Made by a program: the position numbers and the translations under genes. Positions 9,420-19,117 of a stretch of 64,000 nt of DNA are shown piece by piece. Source of the stretch: Aquirufa aurantiipilula. GTDB lineage: Bacteria > Bacteroidota > Bacteroidia > Cytophagales > Spirosomataceae. Under the pieces are notes generated by a model that was not told the DNA's origin, made no database searches, and saw only the letters and a program-made list of their open reading frames with translations. How positions within the stretch are numbered: position 1 is the stretch's first letter; every line of letters begins with the position of its first letter. The stretch spans positions 167,158-231,157 of the forward strand of contig NZ_JAANOG010000005.1 in assembly GCF_019923745.1 (NCBI RefSeq), in the 5' to 3' direction.

Positions 9420-9926
9420 ATGAAACTAAATCAAAAATGGATTTTTAGTTTTGCCCTATTTCTAGGTTTTTCCTACCTCATGCAATGGCAAGGTGCAGCG
9501 CTAAAAAATAGCATGACACCCATGGGAATTGTGCATCTAGAATTTGCCCAAACGGAAGTGCTTTTTGAAAAAATTATAGGCATTTGGGAGATTGAAATGC
9601 TTTATTGGAACTTGGCACTGGATTTTTTATATATCCCTATTTACACCTATTTCTTCCAAATAACACTCTCCATTTTCATACAGAGGCATCGCAGTAAGAT
9701 GGTTCAGCAAATAGGTGTTTTACTTAAAAATGCGACAATTTTAGCCCTATTCTGTGATCTAGCAGAAAATACTGGAATGATCATTTCCTTATCAGGAACT
9801 CACATTCCCATCATATATATCCTGACAAGCTGGCTGGCCGGCTTGAAATTCTCAATTTTGGGTTTCTGTCTAATTTATATATTGGTATCTATTCCTACAT
9901 TGTTTTTTCGTACTAAGTCGGCATAG
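9420..9926 (+). CDS. Small integral membrane protein of unknown function
   Basis: A 168-residue protein with about four hydrophobic helices: WIFSFALFLGFSYLM near the start, LALDFLYIPIYTYFFQITLSI, ILALFCDLAENTGMIISL and FSILGFCLIYILVSIPTLFF at the end. The central CDLAENTGM motif, in the third helix, could place charged residues in the membrane. I do not recognise a named family with confidence. It starts 15 nt behind the GH2 terminator and is convergent with the hydroxylase gene at 9939, with only 12 nt between the stops. Confidence 0.75.
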   Translation: MKLNQKWIFSFALFLGFSYLMQWQGAALKNSMTPMGIVHLEFAQTEVLFEKIIGIWEIEMLYWNLALDFLYIPIYTYFFQITLSIFIQRHRSKMVQQIGVLLKNATILALFCDLAENTGMIISLSGTHIPIIYILTSWLAGLKFSILGFCLIYILVSIPTLFFRTKSA

Positions 9927-9938
9927 TTTAAACCAAAA

Positions 9939-10919
9939 TCACCCAATTCCTGCCTCTTTTTTCATAGCAGCTGCCGTTTTATGTTGTCCCGTATGACTCC
10001 AACCTGGAGGCATAAAAATATACAAAAGCTTATTTTGCAAGCCAGGTGCATGATATACATCTTTAGCTAATGCTACAATTTCTCCAAAATAGGCATCTAA
10101 AAAATGATTGGGCTTCATGTCACGGGTTATTCCATATTCTACCTTCACAACATCTAATTCAGGTTGATAGGTTTTAAATACTCGGTCCCAGATATTCAAT
10201 AAATTACAAAAATTGGTATCCATATACTGCACATTTCGAGCATGATGTACTCGATGGTGAGCTGGACTCAACATAAAATGGCCCAATTTACCCATGCGAG
10301 CATCTTTGACTAAATGATCCCCAATATGGATAAATGCACCCCAAGTACCGTCAATAAACATGATGGCAAAAAGCATGGCCGGAGGTAGTCCTGCCAAAAT
10401 ACAAATACTAGCACGAATGATATCAGCATATGGTCCCTCCAAGAAAAAGTGGGCATAGGAGACAGCTAAATTCATGTTTTCTGGCGCATGGTGCGTGGAA
10501 TGTAAACACCAAAACAAGCGAACTTTATGCGCTAAATAATGGTAAATGAAGTGGGCAAATTCCCAAACGATATAACCATAAATAAACCAATACCAGGTAA
10601 ACGAAACTTGAAATGGGGCCTTGGGCTCGAAAAAGCCAATGCAAATCGCGGTCATTCCTAGTGATAAATATCGACCAATGAAGGCATTCAGTACATAGCT
10701 GAAAAATGGGATTTTATAATTCCCCAAACCAAAGCTTTTGAATAATAATCCTCGAGTCAATTCCAATACTAGCGTAATGGGAAATAAAGGTCTTATCAAT
10801 ACTTTGATTCCATCATAAGTCAAAAAATCGGCGAATGATTTGGTTGAAAGAAATTCCTTGAGATCGTCAAATCCAAAAAATCCAACAATCCAATCTCCTA
10901 TGGCTTGTACTATTTCCAT
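9939..10919 (-). CDS. Sterol desaturase/fatty acid hydroxylase family membrane protein
   Basis: A 326-residue integral membrane protein of the di-iron hydroxylase superfamily. The histidine boxes that bind iron are visible as HFIYHYLAH, HSTHH and HHRVHH, with a further HIGDH. Several hydrophobic segments surround them. In Bacteroidota this family hydroxylates or desaturates lipids such as fatty acyl chains or carotenoid-like molecules; the substrate here is unknown. It starts 19 nt from no obvious partner: the nagB-like gene upstream begins at 11692 and ends at 10982, 62 bp before this start, so co-transcription is possible. Confidence 0.9.
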   Translation of the reverse strand: MEIVQAIGDWIVGFFGFDDLKEFLSTKSFADFLTYDGIKVLIRPLFPITLVLELTRGLLFKSFGLGNYKIPFFSYVLNAFIGRYLSLGMTAICIGFFEPKAPFQVSFTWYWFIYGYIVWEFAHFIYHYLAHKVRLFWCLHSTHHAPENMNLAVSYAHFFLEGPYADIIRASICILAGLPPAMLFAIMFIDGTWGAFIHIGDHLVKDARMGKLGHFMLSPAHHRVHHARNVQYMDTNFCNLLNIWDRVFKTYQPELDVVKVEYGITRDMKPNHFLDAYFGEIVALAKDVYHAPGLQNKLLYIFMPPGWSHTGQHKTAAAMKKEAGIG

Positions 10920-10981
10920 GTTGTTTTATTCTTAAATAGGTTGATTCACCATGGCTGGCGAATTGATGTAAAAATTCTAAT

Positions 10982-11692
10982 TTATATGGCTTCCTGATCT
11001 ACATAACACGCTACATTGGGGTGCATCCACAAAAAAGTAGCTGGACAATTCGTCGTAATTTTCTTCTCCATGATAGTCCTATAAGCCTCTTGCTTCCCCT
11101 TTCCAGTAATCAGGAAAATGATTTTTTTAGACTGTAAAATTCCTTCCATTCCTACACATAAACCAAATGCAGGTTCTGCTCCTTGGGAAAGGGCAGGATC
11201 ATGCTGAATGGTTGATTCAGCTAAAATAGCTTTATGAAATGGCGCCTGTAAATAGTCTCCAGGCTCATTAAAAGCAATATGTCCATTTTTACCTAAACCC
11301 AATATACAAATATCCATTGGTCCTTCTTCATCCAAATAAGCCTGTACTCGATCACACTCTGCTTGATAATCTTTTAGATTGGTATCAAAGCTGAAATAAC
11401 GATCTTCAGAAATATCCAATGGACCTAAAAGGTGCTTTTTTAAATAGCTTTCACATGAATCCGGATGCTCGGATGGAATAATACCCCATTCATCCATTTT
11501 GATAGTACGCATGGCTGAAAATAAGTTTCGGTCTACAGTATGGGCTTGATGCATGTGAGCATACATGCCAGTAGGTGATCCACCTGTTGCAGCACAAAAT
11601 AACAAATCAGGTTTTTCTTTGACCGACTGGACGATACTTGCACTCGCTATTTCACTTAATTCAGCGTAATTCTTAACAGGTATAATTTTCAT
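10982..11692 (-). CDS. nagB: Glucosamine-6-phosphate deaminase / 6-phosphogluconolactonase family protein
   Basis: A 236-residue cytoplasmic enzyme. ATGGSPTGMY (about residues 34-43), the MDEWG motif and GLGKNGHIAFNEPG are the phosphate-binding and catalytic motifs of the NagB group, which converts glucosamine 6-phosphate to fructose 6-phosphate and ammonia. The Asn-Gly-His-Ile-Ala-Phe-Asn-Glu-Pro block favours deaminase over phosphogluconolactonase. It is slightly shorter than E. coli NagB (266 residues), as in the small monomeric NagB type. It lies 17 nt downstream of the M28 peptidase gene on the same strand. The symbol is given by family, not by proven activity. Confidence 0.82.
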   Translation of the reverse strand: MKIIPVKNYAELSEIASASIVQSVKEKPDLLFCAATGGSPTGMYAHMHQAHTVDRNLFSAMRTIKMDEWGIIPSEHPDSCESYLKKHLLGPLDISEDRYFSFDTNLKDYQAECDRVQAYLDEEGPMDICILGLGKNGHIAFNEPGDYLQAPFHKAILAESTIQHDPALSQGAEPAFGLCVGMEGILQSKKIIFLITGKGKQEAYRTIMEKKITTNCPATFLWMHPNVACYVDQEAI

Positions 11693-11709
11693 ATGGGAAT
11701 TCTTCAGGT

Positions 11710-12996
11710 TTATTTCAATTGAGAAGTATCAACTCGGCTTGGAGTATCCTTACCAGAAATGATGGTTTGTGCACTTAAAGCAATGGACTTAATAATGGCT
11801 GTCATATTATCTAAATCCAAGGTTTCAATTTGGTCACTCGGTTTGTGGTAATTAGGTTCACTGTCCATTTTGGATGTAGAAATAGTATGGGCTGGCACAC
11901 CTAATCTAGCCAACGTGGCATTATCTGAGCGATAGAATAAATTTTGATCCGTGTAGGGATCTGGATGAAAAGTAAATCCCGTCCCTTCCAGATTTTTTTG
12001 CAAAATAGCCCCCATATCGGTCTTCTCAAAGCCTGTGATATAGGCACTATTTTTTCCCCACTTACTTTCTGTACCAATCATTTCTAAATTGAACATGGCT
12101 TTCACAGCAGCTGGGTCAAACTGCTCTGAAAAATAAGTAGCCCCAAAACCTCCGCTTTCTTCGGCAGTAAAGGCAGCAAAAATTAAAGTTCGCTCGTTTT
12201 TATTCCATTTCTTAAAATACTTGGCCAACATCATCATACCCGTCGTTCCCGCAGCATCGTCATTGGCACCATTATATATGGAATCGCCTTTCACTGCTCG
12301 GTTGGGCATCACCCCTAAATGATCATAATGTCCCGAAAAAATAACGTATTCATTCGCCAACGATTTCCCTGGAATAATTCCCACTACATTGCTCAATGGC
12401 ATGGGGGTAATCTCATTTTCCACTTCAATTTTAAATTTTGTGGCTGGTTTATTGGATAAAATAAAGGCTACATTCACTTGATTCTCTCTCAACATATTAC
12501 GGTTACTCAATCGAGCAAATAAAGCTGCAAAATCCTCATCTACCCAAACCACCGTAGGTTTTTTACCTGAAATATATCGATAGGCCGATTGAAAGAAATT
12601 TTCTCCTTTGGCTATCGTTGCTTGAGCATAGTCAGTATTTTCTTGGATGATGGTTTTCGTTTCCTTTCCTATCACCACTATTTTTTTACTATCTAAAACT
12701 TCACCATTTAAACTCGCTTGCATGGACTTGAGTGTAGGTTTATACATTTGAAAAGTCTGCAAATAGCTGGATGAATTCCCCCATTTCTTCAATTTTGATT
12801 GAGCAAATTCGTCTGAAATAAATTGCGCTGCCTTCTCAATTCCTGGAGTAAATGGTTTCCTTCCTGCCAATTCATCGGAAGCTAAATAGCGTTCAATACG
12901 CTCTACTTCTTTGACGTTAATAATTTTATCAATCGACTGACCTATGGCCGTGATGGAACATAGAAGGCCGACAAACACTAAATTTATTTTTCTCAT
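11710..12996 (-). CDS. M28 family zinc aminopeptidase, exported
   Basis: A 428-residue protein with a signal peptide (MRKINLVFVGLLCSITAIGQ). The C-terminal half is the M28 co-catalytic zinc domain: FSGHYDHLGV (His ligand and nearby Asp), NGANDDAAGTTG (bridging Asp), AAFTAEESGGFG (catalytic Glu and ligand Glu) and a later SDNATLARLGVPAHT-type end with a His ligand. The N-terminal part contains ERYLASDELAGRKP, typical of this exported subgroup. It would release amino acids from the N-termini of peptides in the periplasm or outside the cell. It is 17 nt upstream of the nagB-like gene, suggesting co-transcription. Confidence 0.92.
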   Translation of the reverse strand: MRKINLVFVGLLCSITAIGQSIDKIINVKEVERIERYLASDELAGRKPFTPGIEKAAQFISDEFAQSKLKKWGNSSSYLQTFQMYKPTLKSMQASLNGEVLDSKKIVVIGKETKTIIQENTDYAQATIAKGENFFQSAYRYISGKKPTVVWVDEDFAALFARLSNRNMLRENQVNVAFILSNKPATKFKIEVENEITPMPLSNVVGIIPGKSLANEYVIFSGHYDHLGVMPNRAVKGDSIYNGANDDAAGTTGMMMLAKYFKKWNKNERTLIFAAFTAEESGGFGATYFSEQFDPAAVKAMFNLEMIGTESKWGKNSAYITGFEKTDMGAILQKNLEGTGFTFHPDPYTDQNLFYRSDNATLARLGVPAHTISTSKMDSEPNYHKPSDQIETLDLDNMTAIIKSIALSAQTIISGKDTPSRVDTSQLK

Positions 12997-13130
12997 GTTG
13001 ATGGATGATTTATACTAAGCTAGATGAATTTCAAGATTTAAAAGTATTAAATTAATATCAATGATTTAGTGCTTAATTAGCGATTTTGCAGTAAATGGAT
13101 TTTCTTTGTCTAACTCTACTCCTATAAAAG

Positions 13131-14165
13131 ATGCTCAAAATTCTATTTTGCTTATTGATCAGTCCTATCGTTTTTGCACAAACATCCTTATTCTCCATTT
13201 CAGGACAGCAACCCGATTTTTGTCTTGGAGAATCCGGTAAAATAGAGGTAGTATTTGGCCAAAAAAATAAATTATATTATTCCTTTTCATCAGATCAAGG
13301 AAAGCATTTTTCTGAACCTAGTCTAGTAGATTCCTTAGTTGGACTACATTTGGGGGCCTCCCGTGGACCTAGAATCGCAAGCTCTCAATCAGAAACCATC
13401 ATTACAGCGATTGATAAATTAGGCAATGTATATGCTTTTAGAAAATCCCAAACGGGAAGCTGGATAAAAAACCAAGTAAATGATATTCCAGAAATTGCCA
13501 AAGAAGGATTTAATGCTATTTCGGCAAACAAAAAGCAACAATTCACAGTCATTTGGCTTGATTTAAGAGGTGACAGAAAAAATAAATTAATGTCGAGCAC
13601 CTCCTTGGATGGAGGAAAAAGCTGGCAAAAAAATCAATTGGTATATACTTCTCCTGAATCAAGCATTTGTGAATGCTGCCAGCCCAATATTGTGATGAAA
13701 GATAATCACATAGCCATCATGTTTCGAAATTGGTTACAAGGATCTAGAGATATGTATGTGATTCAATCTACTAATGGTGGCAAAACCTATGGACAGGCTC
13801 AAAAATTGGGATTGGGAACCTGGGTTTTAAATGCTTGTCCAATGGATGGAGGTAGTTTAGATATAGCCCCTAATGGAGAAATTGTAAGTGTTTGGCGCAG
13901 AGCAGAAAATCTATATACCTCTGGAATAAAAGGGGAAGAAACACTCATAGGACCTGGAAAAAATGCTTCTACCGCCATGCTTTCTTCCGGACAATGGTTG
14001 GTTTGGAGTCACATGGGACAAATTTTCCTAAAATCAAGTAAGACAGGAAGCACTCAAAATTTAGGGGCTGGTAGATTTCCAATTATAAAAGCCATCAATA
14101 CTCAACAAGGTTTTATTATTTGGGAAAACCAAGGTCAAATATTTGGACAAAAACTAGGTTCTTAG
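13131..14165 (+). CDS. BNR/Asp-box propeller protein (sialidase-like fold), exported
   Basis: A 344-residue protein with a signal peptide (MLKILFCLLISPIVFAQ). It contains Asp-box-like turns: FSSDQGKHFSEP, STSLDGGKSWQ and QSTNGGKTYGQ, which mark a six-bladed sialidase-like beta-propeller. A paired-cysteine region (CECCQPN) and ACPMDGG are also conserved in a group of Bacteroidota proteins of unknown role. Catalytic residues of true sialidases (arginine triad, Tyr/Glu pair) cannot be confirmed, so I call only the fold. The gene is monocistronic, and its stop overlaps the convergent OsmC gene by 4 nt. Confidence 0.8.
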   Translation: MLKILFCLLISPIVFAQTSLFSISGQQPDFCLGESGKIEVVFGQKNKLYYSFSSDQGKHFSEPSLVDSLVGLHLGASRGPRIASSQSETIITAIDKLGNVYAFRKSQTGSWIKNQVNDIPEIAKEGFNAISANKKQQFTVIWLDLRGDRKNKLMSSTSLDGGKSWQKNQLVYTSPESSICECCQPNIVMKDNHIAIMFRNWLQGSRDMYVIQSTNGGKTYGQAQKLGLGTWVLNACPMDGGSLDIAPNGEIVSVWRRAENLYTSGIKGEETLIGPGKNASTAMLSSGQWLVWSHMGQIFLKSSKTGSTQNLGAGRFPIIKAINTQQGFIIWENQGQIFGQKLGS

Positions 14166-14557
14166 TTTAGACTAGTCTTAATTTCAACGGGATTGCTAAG
14201 TACTTTATGAATAGGGCATAGATTAGCGATTCCCAGAAGCCTTTCTTTTTGTGCCTCATCCAAATTCCCTGTCAGATGTATTTCCCGAGAAATAGTGGTT
14301 TTAAGAAGTTCCTTATCCCAAACAAAATCTAATTTTAAATCCACACCTTGTAAATCCCAACCTTTACGGTCGGCATACATGCGTAAAGTGGCAGTGGTAC
14401 ATGCCGCTAATGCAGCCCTCAAAAGTTCATCCGGAGAAAATCCCGAATTAGCCCCTCCGAGTTCCACCGGTTCATCCGCTACTATTCGATTCCCTGAATC
14501 ACTTTGAATATCTACTTGATATAACGCATTACCTAGATGTGATGTAATTTTTCCCAT
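14162..14557 (-). CDS. OsmC family protein
   Basis: A 131-residue cytoplasmic protein of the OsmC/Ohr superfamily, thiol peroxidases that reduce organic hydroperoxides. The family pattern is visible: GGANSGFSPDELLRAALAACTTATLRMYADRKG with the first conserved Cys in AACT and the second in NLCPIHKVL near the C-terminus. It is 5 nt downstream of the pirin gene on the same strand, a frequent pairing in bacteria. Its stop codon overlaps that of the convergent BNR protein. Confidence 0.9.
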   Translation of the reverse strand: MGKITSHLGNALYQVDIQSDSGNRIVADEPVELGGANSGFSPDELLRAALAACTTATLRMYADRKGWDLQGVDLKLDFVWDKELLKTTISREIHLTGNLDEAQKERLLGIANLCPIHKVLSNPVEIKTSLN

Positions 14558-14562
14558 GTGAC

Positions 14563-15444
14563 TTATCTTTTAAAACTAGGATAAGGAACATATTCATTCT
14601 CCTCCCCAGCAATTTTATCAAAACGCTGATTGATCCAATCATCTTTGGCTTTTTCGATTAGAGCTTTATCACTAGAAACAAAATTCCAATTGATAAAACG
14701 TTCTTCTGGAAAAGGTTCTCCTCCAAAAATGTAAATGGTGGTATTCGCATCCATCGTAAATGTACATAGACTATGGTCCTTCGCTACGAGTAACTGCTTG
14801 GGACCAAAGGTATTTCCCCCTTCTTCAATTCCGCCTTCCAAAATATATATTCCAGATTCTCCAAAAAGCTGATCTCCCAAAGACAGTTCTGTTCTTGCTT
14901 TACTCTTGATTTCTATCATGTACAAAGGACTATAGACAGGCACTGCAGATTCACGCCCAAAGGCTTTTCCTGCAATCAAAGTAAACTGAGAATCCCCCTC
15001 ATTCCAAGTAGGCAATTCTTCTTTGCTTATGTGAGCAAAGGAAGGTTCCATTTGTTCTAAGTCTTTAGGCAAGGCCACCCAAATTTGTAAACCATGTAAA
15101 ACTTTATCGGAATGGCGCAGATGGTCTGGAGTCTTCTCCGAATGTACAATGCCTTTACCGGCGGTCATCCAATTTACTTCCCCAGGTTTTATTTCTAATG
15201 CGGAACCTAATGTATCCCGATGAAAGATACTTCCTTCAAACAAGTAAGTCAAAGTGGATAAACCTATGTGGGGGTGGGCCAAAACATCTAGATTTTCCCT
15301 TTCATTTAATTTGGTTGGCCCCATGTGATCAATAAATGAAAACGGCCCAATCATTCTTTTTTGACGAAAAGGTAAGAGTCTTCCTACCATAAAATTACCA
15401 ATACTGGCTGCCCGCTCTTCGATAATCAGTTGAATATTTGACAT
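14563..15444 (-). CDS. Pirin family protein
   Basis: A 293-residue bicupin of the pirin family. The N-terminal cupin shows GPFSFIDHMGP and HPHIGLSTLTYLFEG, with HMG and HPHIG holding metal-binding His residues, and HSEKTPDHLRHSDKVLHGLQIWVALP completes the site. The C-terminal domain has FGGEPFPEERFINWNFVSS, typical of the family. Pirins are metal-binding redox proteins, some with quercetinase activity. The protein is cytoplasmic. It forms a two-gene unit with the OsmC gene. Confidence 0.93.
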   Translation of the reverse strand: MSNIQLIIEERAASIGNFMVGRLLPFRQKRMIGPFSFIDHMGPTKLNERENLDVLAHPHIGLSTLTYLFEGSIFHRDTLGSALEIKPGEVNWMTAGKGIVHSEKTPDHLRHSDKVLHGLQIWVALPKDLEQMEPSFAHISKEELPTWNEGDSQFTLIAGKAFGRESAVPVYSPLYMIEIKSKARTELSLGDQLFGESGIYILEGGIEEGGNTFGPKQLLVAKDHSLCTFTMDANTTIYIFGGEPFPEERFINWNFVSSDKALIEKAKDDWINQRFDKIAGEENEYVPYPSFKR

Positions 15445-15626
15445 GGCTTATATGATTTATAGCAACGAATTTACGGGCTTTGCCAAAGAATAAAACTTAA
15501 TCTAGATGAATAAAAATGAATTCAATTCCTGAATCTTCCACCATAGAAATTTAACCATTACTTAATATCCTTAAACATGTTAGTTCATATCACAGAGGCA
15601 CTTTTGTGGAAAATTCCTCAATCCTC

Positions 15627-15725
15627 ATGCCTAAAAATAAATTTATCCTAATCAATCTTTGTATTTTACTATTTTTCTGTAATTTGTATTCAATATTCTA
15701 TAATTACACCAACTATATAAACTAA
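15627..15725 (+). CDS. Possible 32-residue membrane peptide upstream of SusC
   Basis: A short open frame starts ATG-CCT-AAA and ends TAA. It encodes a peptide with a basic start (MPKNK) and a hydrophobic stretch (FILINLCILLFFCNLYSIF), that is, one membrane span. A promoter-like CACTTTTG box (one mismatch to TAnnTTTG) ends 20 nt upstream at 15606. It occupies the 347-bp gap between pirin and SusC. AT-rich DNA often yields such frames by chance, so it is only a candidate. The rest of the gap shows nothing further. Confidence 0.25.
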   Translation: MPKNKFILINLCILLFFCNLYSIFYNYTNYIN

Positions 15726-15791
15726 TCCTCCTTTCCTTTTCTCTATTCTAGAGTATCAGGAAACATCCAATCAACCTAATAATTATCCTTT

Positions 15792-18700
15792 ATGAAAAAA
15801 ACTCTTACCATGAGACAACATGTCTCGTACCTGAGAATGTGCATTCTCTATTTAGTCCTGCTATGTGGAGCTGTTCACTCCACTTGGGCAAGCGCTTCCC
15901 CATTTGACAAATCCGTCACTGGGAAAGTTACGGAAGAAAATGGTGCTCCAATTCCAGGAGTATCCGTTACGCAAAAAGGTAGTACTCGAGGAACTACTAC
16001 TGACATTAATGGAAATTTCAAAATCAATGTCGACAATGAAAAATCCATTTTAGCTTTCTCTTTTGTGGGTTATATCCCCCAAGAAATAGAAGTAGGAAGT
16101 CAAAGCACTCTTACCGTGAAATTAAAAGTTGATACCAAATTATTGACAGAAGTCGTGGTAGTAGGTTATGGTAGCCAGAAAAAGGCCAACCTAACTGGAG
16201 CTGTAGATCAAGTCAGTAGTGAAGTATTTGATAACCGACCTTTAACCAATTTAAATCAAGGTCTTCAAGGTGTGATGCCCAATTTAAATATCAAAATGGG
16301 GGATGGAAAACCAAATCAAGCCCCAAGTTTTAATATTCGCGGAACCACATCCATTGGTCAAGGAGGAAATGCTTTGGTATTGATTGACAACGTAGAAGGT
16401 GATCCAAGTTTATTAAACCCAAATGACATCGCCAGCATAACGCTATTAAAAGATGCCGCATCTGCGTCAATTTATGGGGCAAGAGGTGTATTTGGAGTGG
16501 TTTTAATCACCACAAAAAATCCAACAAAAGGAAAAACATCGGTTACTTACTCATCTAATTATTCCTTGAAAAACCCGATTGCCGTTCCTGAGTTAGTGAC
16601 AGATGGATATACTTTTGCTTCCATGTTTGCGGAGTCATTTGTCAACTTCCAAGGAAGTTTTCCTCAAAACGTAAATAAAACTTTAAAGTTTTCACAAGCT
16701 TACTTGAATGAGTTTAAGCGTAGAAAGGAAGTTGGCGGTTTACCCGATTATGAAATTGATCCTGTAACTGGGGAATATGTCTATTATGGAAGCACAGATT
16801 ACTATGGACATTTGTATAAAAAGGTTACCACATCCAAAGAACATAATCTAAGTATCTCTGGAAGTAGTGACAAAGCGAGTTACCTATTAACAGGTCGATA
16901 TTTTGGACAGGATGGTTTATTCAGGTACAATTCGGACGACTACCAAATGTTGAATTTCTCAGGAAAGGGAAGCGTTCAACTGTATCCTTGGTTAAAAGTG
17001 ACGAACTTCACCCAATTCTCTAACATGAAATACCACAATCCACTCAATGTGGGAGAAGGTGGTGGAATTTGGAGAAATATAGCGGATGAGGGACACCCTA
17101 TTTCTCCATTATTAAATCCAGATGGTACACTATCATTTTCTGCGGCTTATAACATTGGAGATTTCTATTATGGAAAAAATGGTATTGATAACGACAAGCG
17201 TGTGTTTAGAAATACAACTGGTTTTGCAGCTGATTTCTTCAAAAACAAATTACGTGTTAAGGGCGATGTCACCATTCAAACCACTGACAATAATGATAGA
17301 ACCAAGGCAGTACCCGTTCCTTATAGTGTAAAACCTGGGGTTATTTCCTATGTAGGAACGACCACCAATTTCATCAATGATGTATACAGGGAGACAAACT
17401 ACCTAACGACCAACTTCTATACGGAATATGAAAATACTTTTCATGAAGATCATTACTTAAAAGTGATGGCAGGTTACAATTATGAGGAATCTAGATTTAA
17501 AAGATTATCAGCCCAAAGAAATGGACTAATCTTTGAAGGTGCCAATGATATAAACCTTGCGCTCGGCCAATCCATCACCACCAGCGGTGGTTGGGAAGTT
17601 TGGAAAATTATGGGGGGGTTCTCTCGTCTAAACTATTCATTCAAAGACAAGTATTTATTGGAAGTAAATGCCCGATATGATGGCTCTTCTAAATTCCCTA
17701 GTAACCAACGTTTTGCCTTCTTCCCTTCTTATTCATTGGGTTGGAGACTTTCCAAAGAAGCATTCTGGAATGTACCAGAAAAGCTAATAACAGATTTAAA
17801 ATTAAGAGCTTCCTATGGTTCATTAGGAAATGGAAATATCAATTCCTATGCCTATTTAGAGCAGTTTAATATTGCTCAATCTGGATTAGTGCTGAACGGT
17901 CAAAGGCCACAATTCACCACTAACCCAACGGTCATTCCAGAAGGTTTGACATGGGAAACGGCCACTACAAAAAATATTGGTATTGACCTTTCCATGTTGA
18001 ATAATCGCCTGCACTTTAATGCAGATGCCTATATCAGAACTACTACTGATATGTTTACCGTAGGTTTAACTTTACCCGCTGTATTTGGAGCATCTGCACC
18101 GAAAGGAAACTATGCTGACTTAGAAACTAAAGGATGGGAAATGTTACTTTCCTATAATGATCAAGTAAACGTAGCATCTAGTCCATTAAAATTCAATGTC
18201 CGTTTAACGCTATCTGACTACACTGCAGTGATAAAAAAATACAATAATCCTCAAAAATTATTGAGCGACTTTTATGAAGGACAAGTGATGGGCGAAATTT
18301 GGGGATATACTACTGCCGGATATTTTACTTCAGCAGATGATGTCAAAAACAGTGCAAAACAAGATTTGTTCCGTAGTGCCAATAGTGGGGTTTGGTATCC
18401 AGGTGATATCAAATTTGTGGATTCCAACGGTGATGGTCGTATTACCCCAGGGACAAGCCGCGTTAGCAATCCTGGAGACCGATCCATCATCGGAAATTCT
18501 ACACCACGTTATACTTATGGTATCATGTTAGGGGCTGATTGGAAAAACTTCTTCTTCTCTGCATTTTTCCAAGGTGTAGGCCAACAAAATTGGTACCCAA
18601 GTAGAGAGGCTAGTTTATTCTGGGGACAATACAATCGACCTTATGGAGGAATTCCAAAAAGCCAATTGGGCAATATTTGGAAAGAAGATAATGTCAATGC

Positions 18701-19049
18701 TTATTTTCCAAGATACGTATCGCGTATAGCCAGTAATGCCAATGGAACACTTTCTGCTCCTCAGACTAAATACATGCAAGATGTGCGTTATATCCGTTTA
18801 AAAAACATTCAAATTGGGTATAATTTACCGAGTCATGTTGCCTCCAAAATTGGTTCTACTGCAGCCCGAGTATATGTTTCAGCAGAAAATATTTGGACAG
18901 CTTCCCCGCTATTTAATATTACTCGTGATATAGATGTTGAAAATGCCGTAGCATCTGATCAAGTGTTCTCTCCCGGAGGAAACTCTGGTGATGGTTATAA
19001 CTATCCATTGATGAAAAGTGTAACACTTGGTTTATCTATTACATTTTAA
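15792..19049 (+). CDS. SusC/RagA family TonB-linked outer membrane protein
   Basis: A 1085-residue outer-membrane transporter. After the signal region there is a carboxypeptidase-D-regulatory-like domain (about residues 35-125; VTGKVTEENGAPIPGVSV), a TonB-box-like stretch VVVVGYGSQ, the plug (FNIRGTTSIGQGGNALVLIDNVEG) and a long beta-barrel ending in the aromatic MKSVTLGLSITF, as needed for outer-membrane insertion. It imports oligosaccharides or other large ligands with TonB energy, working with the SusD lipoprotein encoded 68 nt downstream. The signal peptide is unusually far in, with a basic MKKTLTMRQHVSYLRM start before the hydrophobic part. The glycan imported is unknown. Confidence 0.96.
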   Translation: MKKTLTMRQHVSYLRMCILYLVLLCGAVHSTWASASPFDKSVTGKVTEENGAPIPGVSVTQKGSTRGTTTDINGNFKINVDNEKSILAFSFVGYIPQEIEVGSQSTLTVKLKVDTKLLTEVVVVGYGSQKKANLTGAVDQVSSEVFDNRPLTNLNQGLQGVMPNLNIKMGDGKPNQAPSFNIRGTTSIGQGGNALVLIDNVEGDPSLLNPNDIASITLLKDAASASIYGARGVFGVVLITTKNPTKGKTSVTYSSNYSLKNPIAVPELVTDGYTFASMFAESFVNFQGSFPQNVNKTLKFSQAYLNEFKRRKEVGGLPDYEIDPVTGEYVYYGSTDYYGHLYKKVTTSKEHNLSISGSSDKASYLLTGRYFGQDGLFRYNSDDYQMLNFSGKGSVQLYPWLKVTNFTQFSNMKYHNPLNVGEGGGIWRNIADEGHPISPLLNPDGTLSFSAAYNIGDFYYGKNGIDNDKRVFRNTTGFAADFFKNKLRVKGDVTIQTTDNNDRTKAVPVPYSVKPGVISYVGTTTNFINDVYRETNYLTTNFYTEYENTFHEDHYLKVMAGYNYEESRFKRLSAQRNGLIFEGANDINLALGQSITTSGGWEVWKIMGGFSRLNYSFKDKYLLEVNARYDGSSKFPSNQRFAFFPSYSLGWRLSKEAFWNVPEKLITDLKLRASYGSLGNGNINSYAYLEQFNIAQSGLVLNGQRPQFTTNPTVIPEGLTWETATTKNIGIDLSMLNNRLHFNADAYIRTTTDMFTVGLTLPAVFGASAPKGNYADLETKGWEMLLSYNDQVNVASSPLKFNVRLTLSDYTAVIKKYNNPQKLLSDFYEGQVMGEIWGYTTAGYFTSADDVKNSAKQDLFRSANSGVWYPGDIKFVDSNGDGRITPGTSRVSNPGDRSIIGNSTPRYTYGIMLGADWKNFFFSAFFQGVGQQNWYPSREASLFWGQYNRPYGGIPKSQLGNIWKEDNVNAYFPRYVSRIASNANGTLSAPQTKYMQDVRYIRLKNIQIGYNLPSHVASKIGSTAARVYVSAENIWTASPLFNITRDIDVENAVASDQVFSPGGNSGDGYNYPLMKSVTLGLSITF

Positions 19050-19117
19050 TGAGCTGAGAGTCAAAAATTAGAAAATTCTTAGCCGGTAAAACAACCTTAA
19101 AATTTTAACAAAAGATC

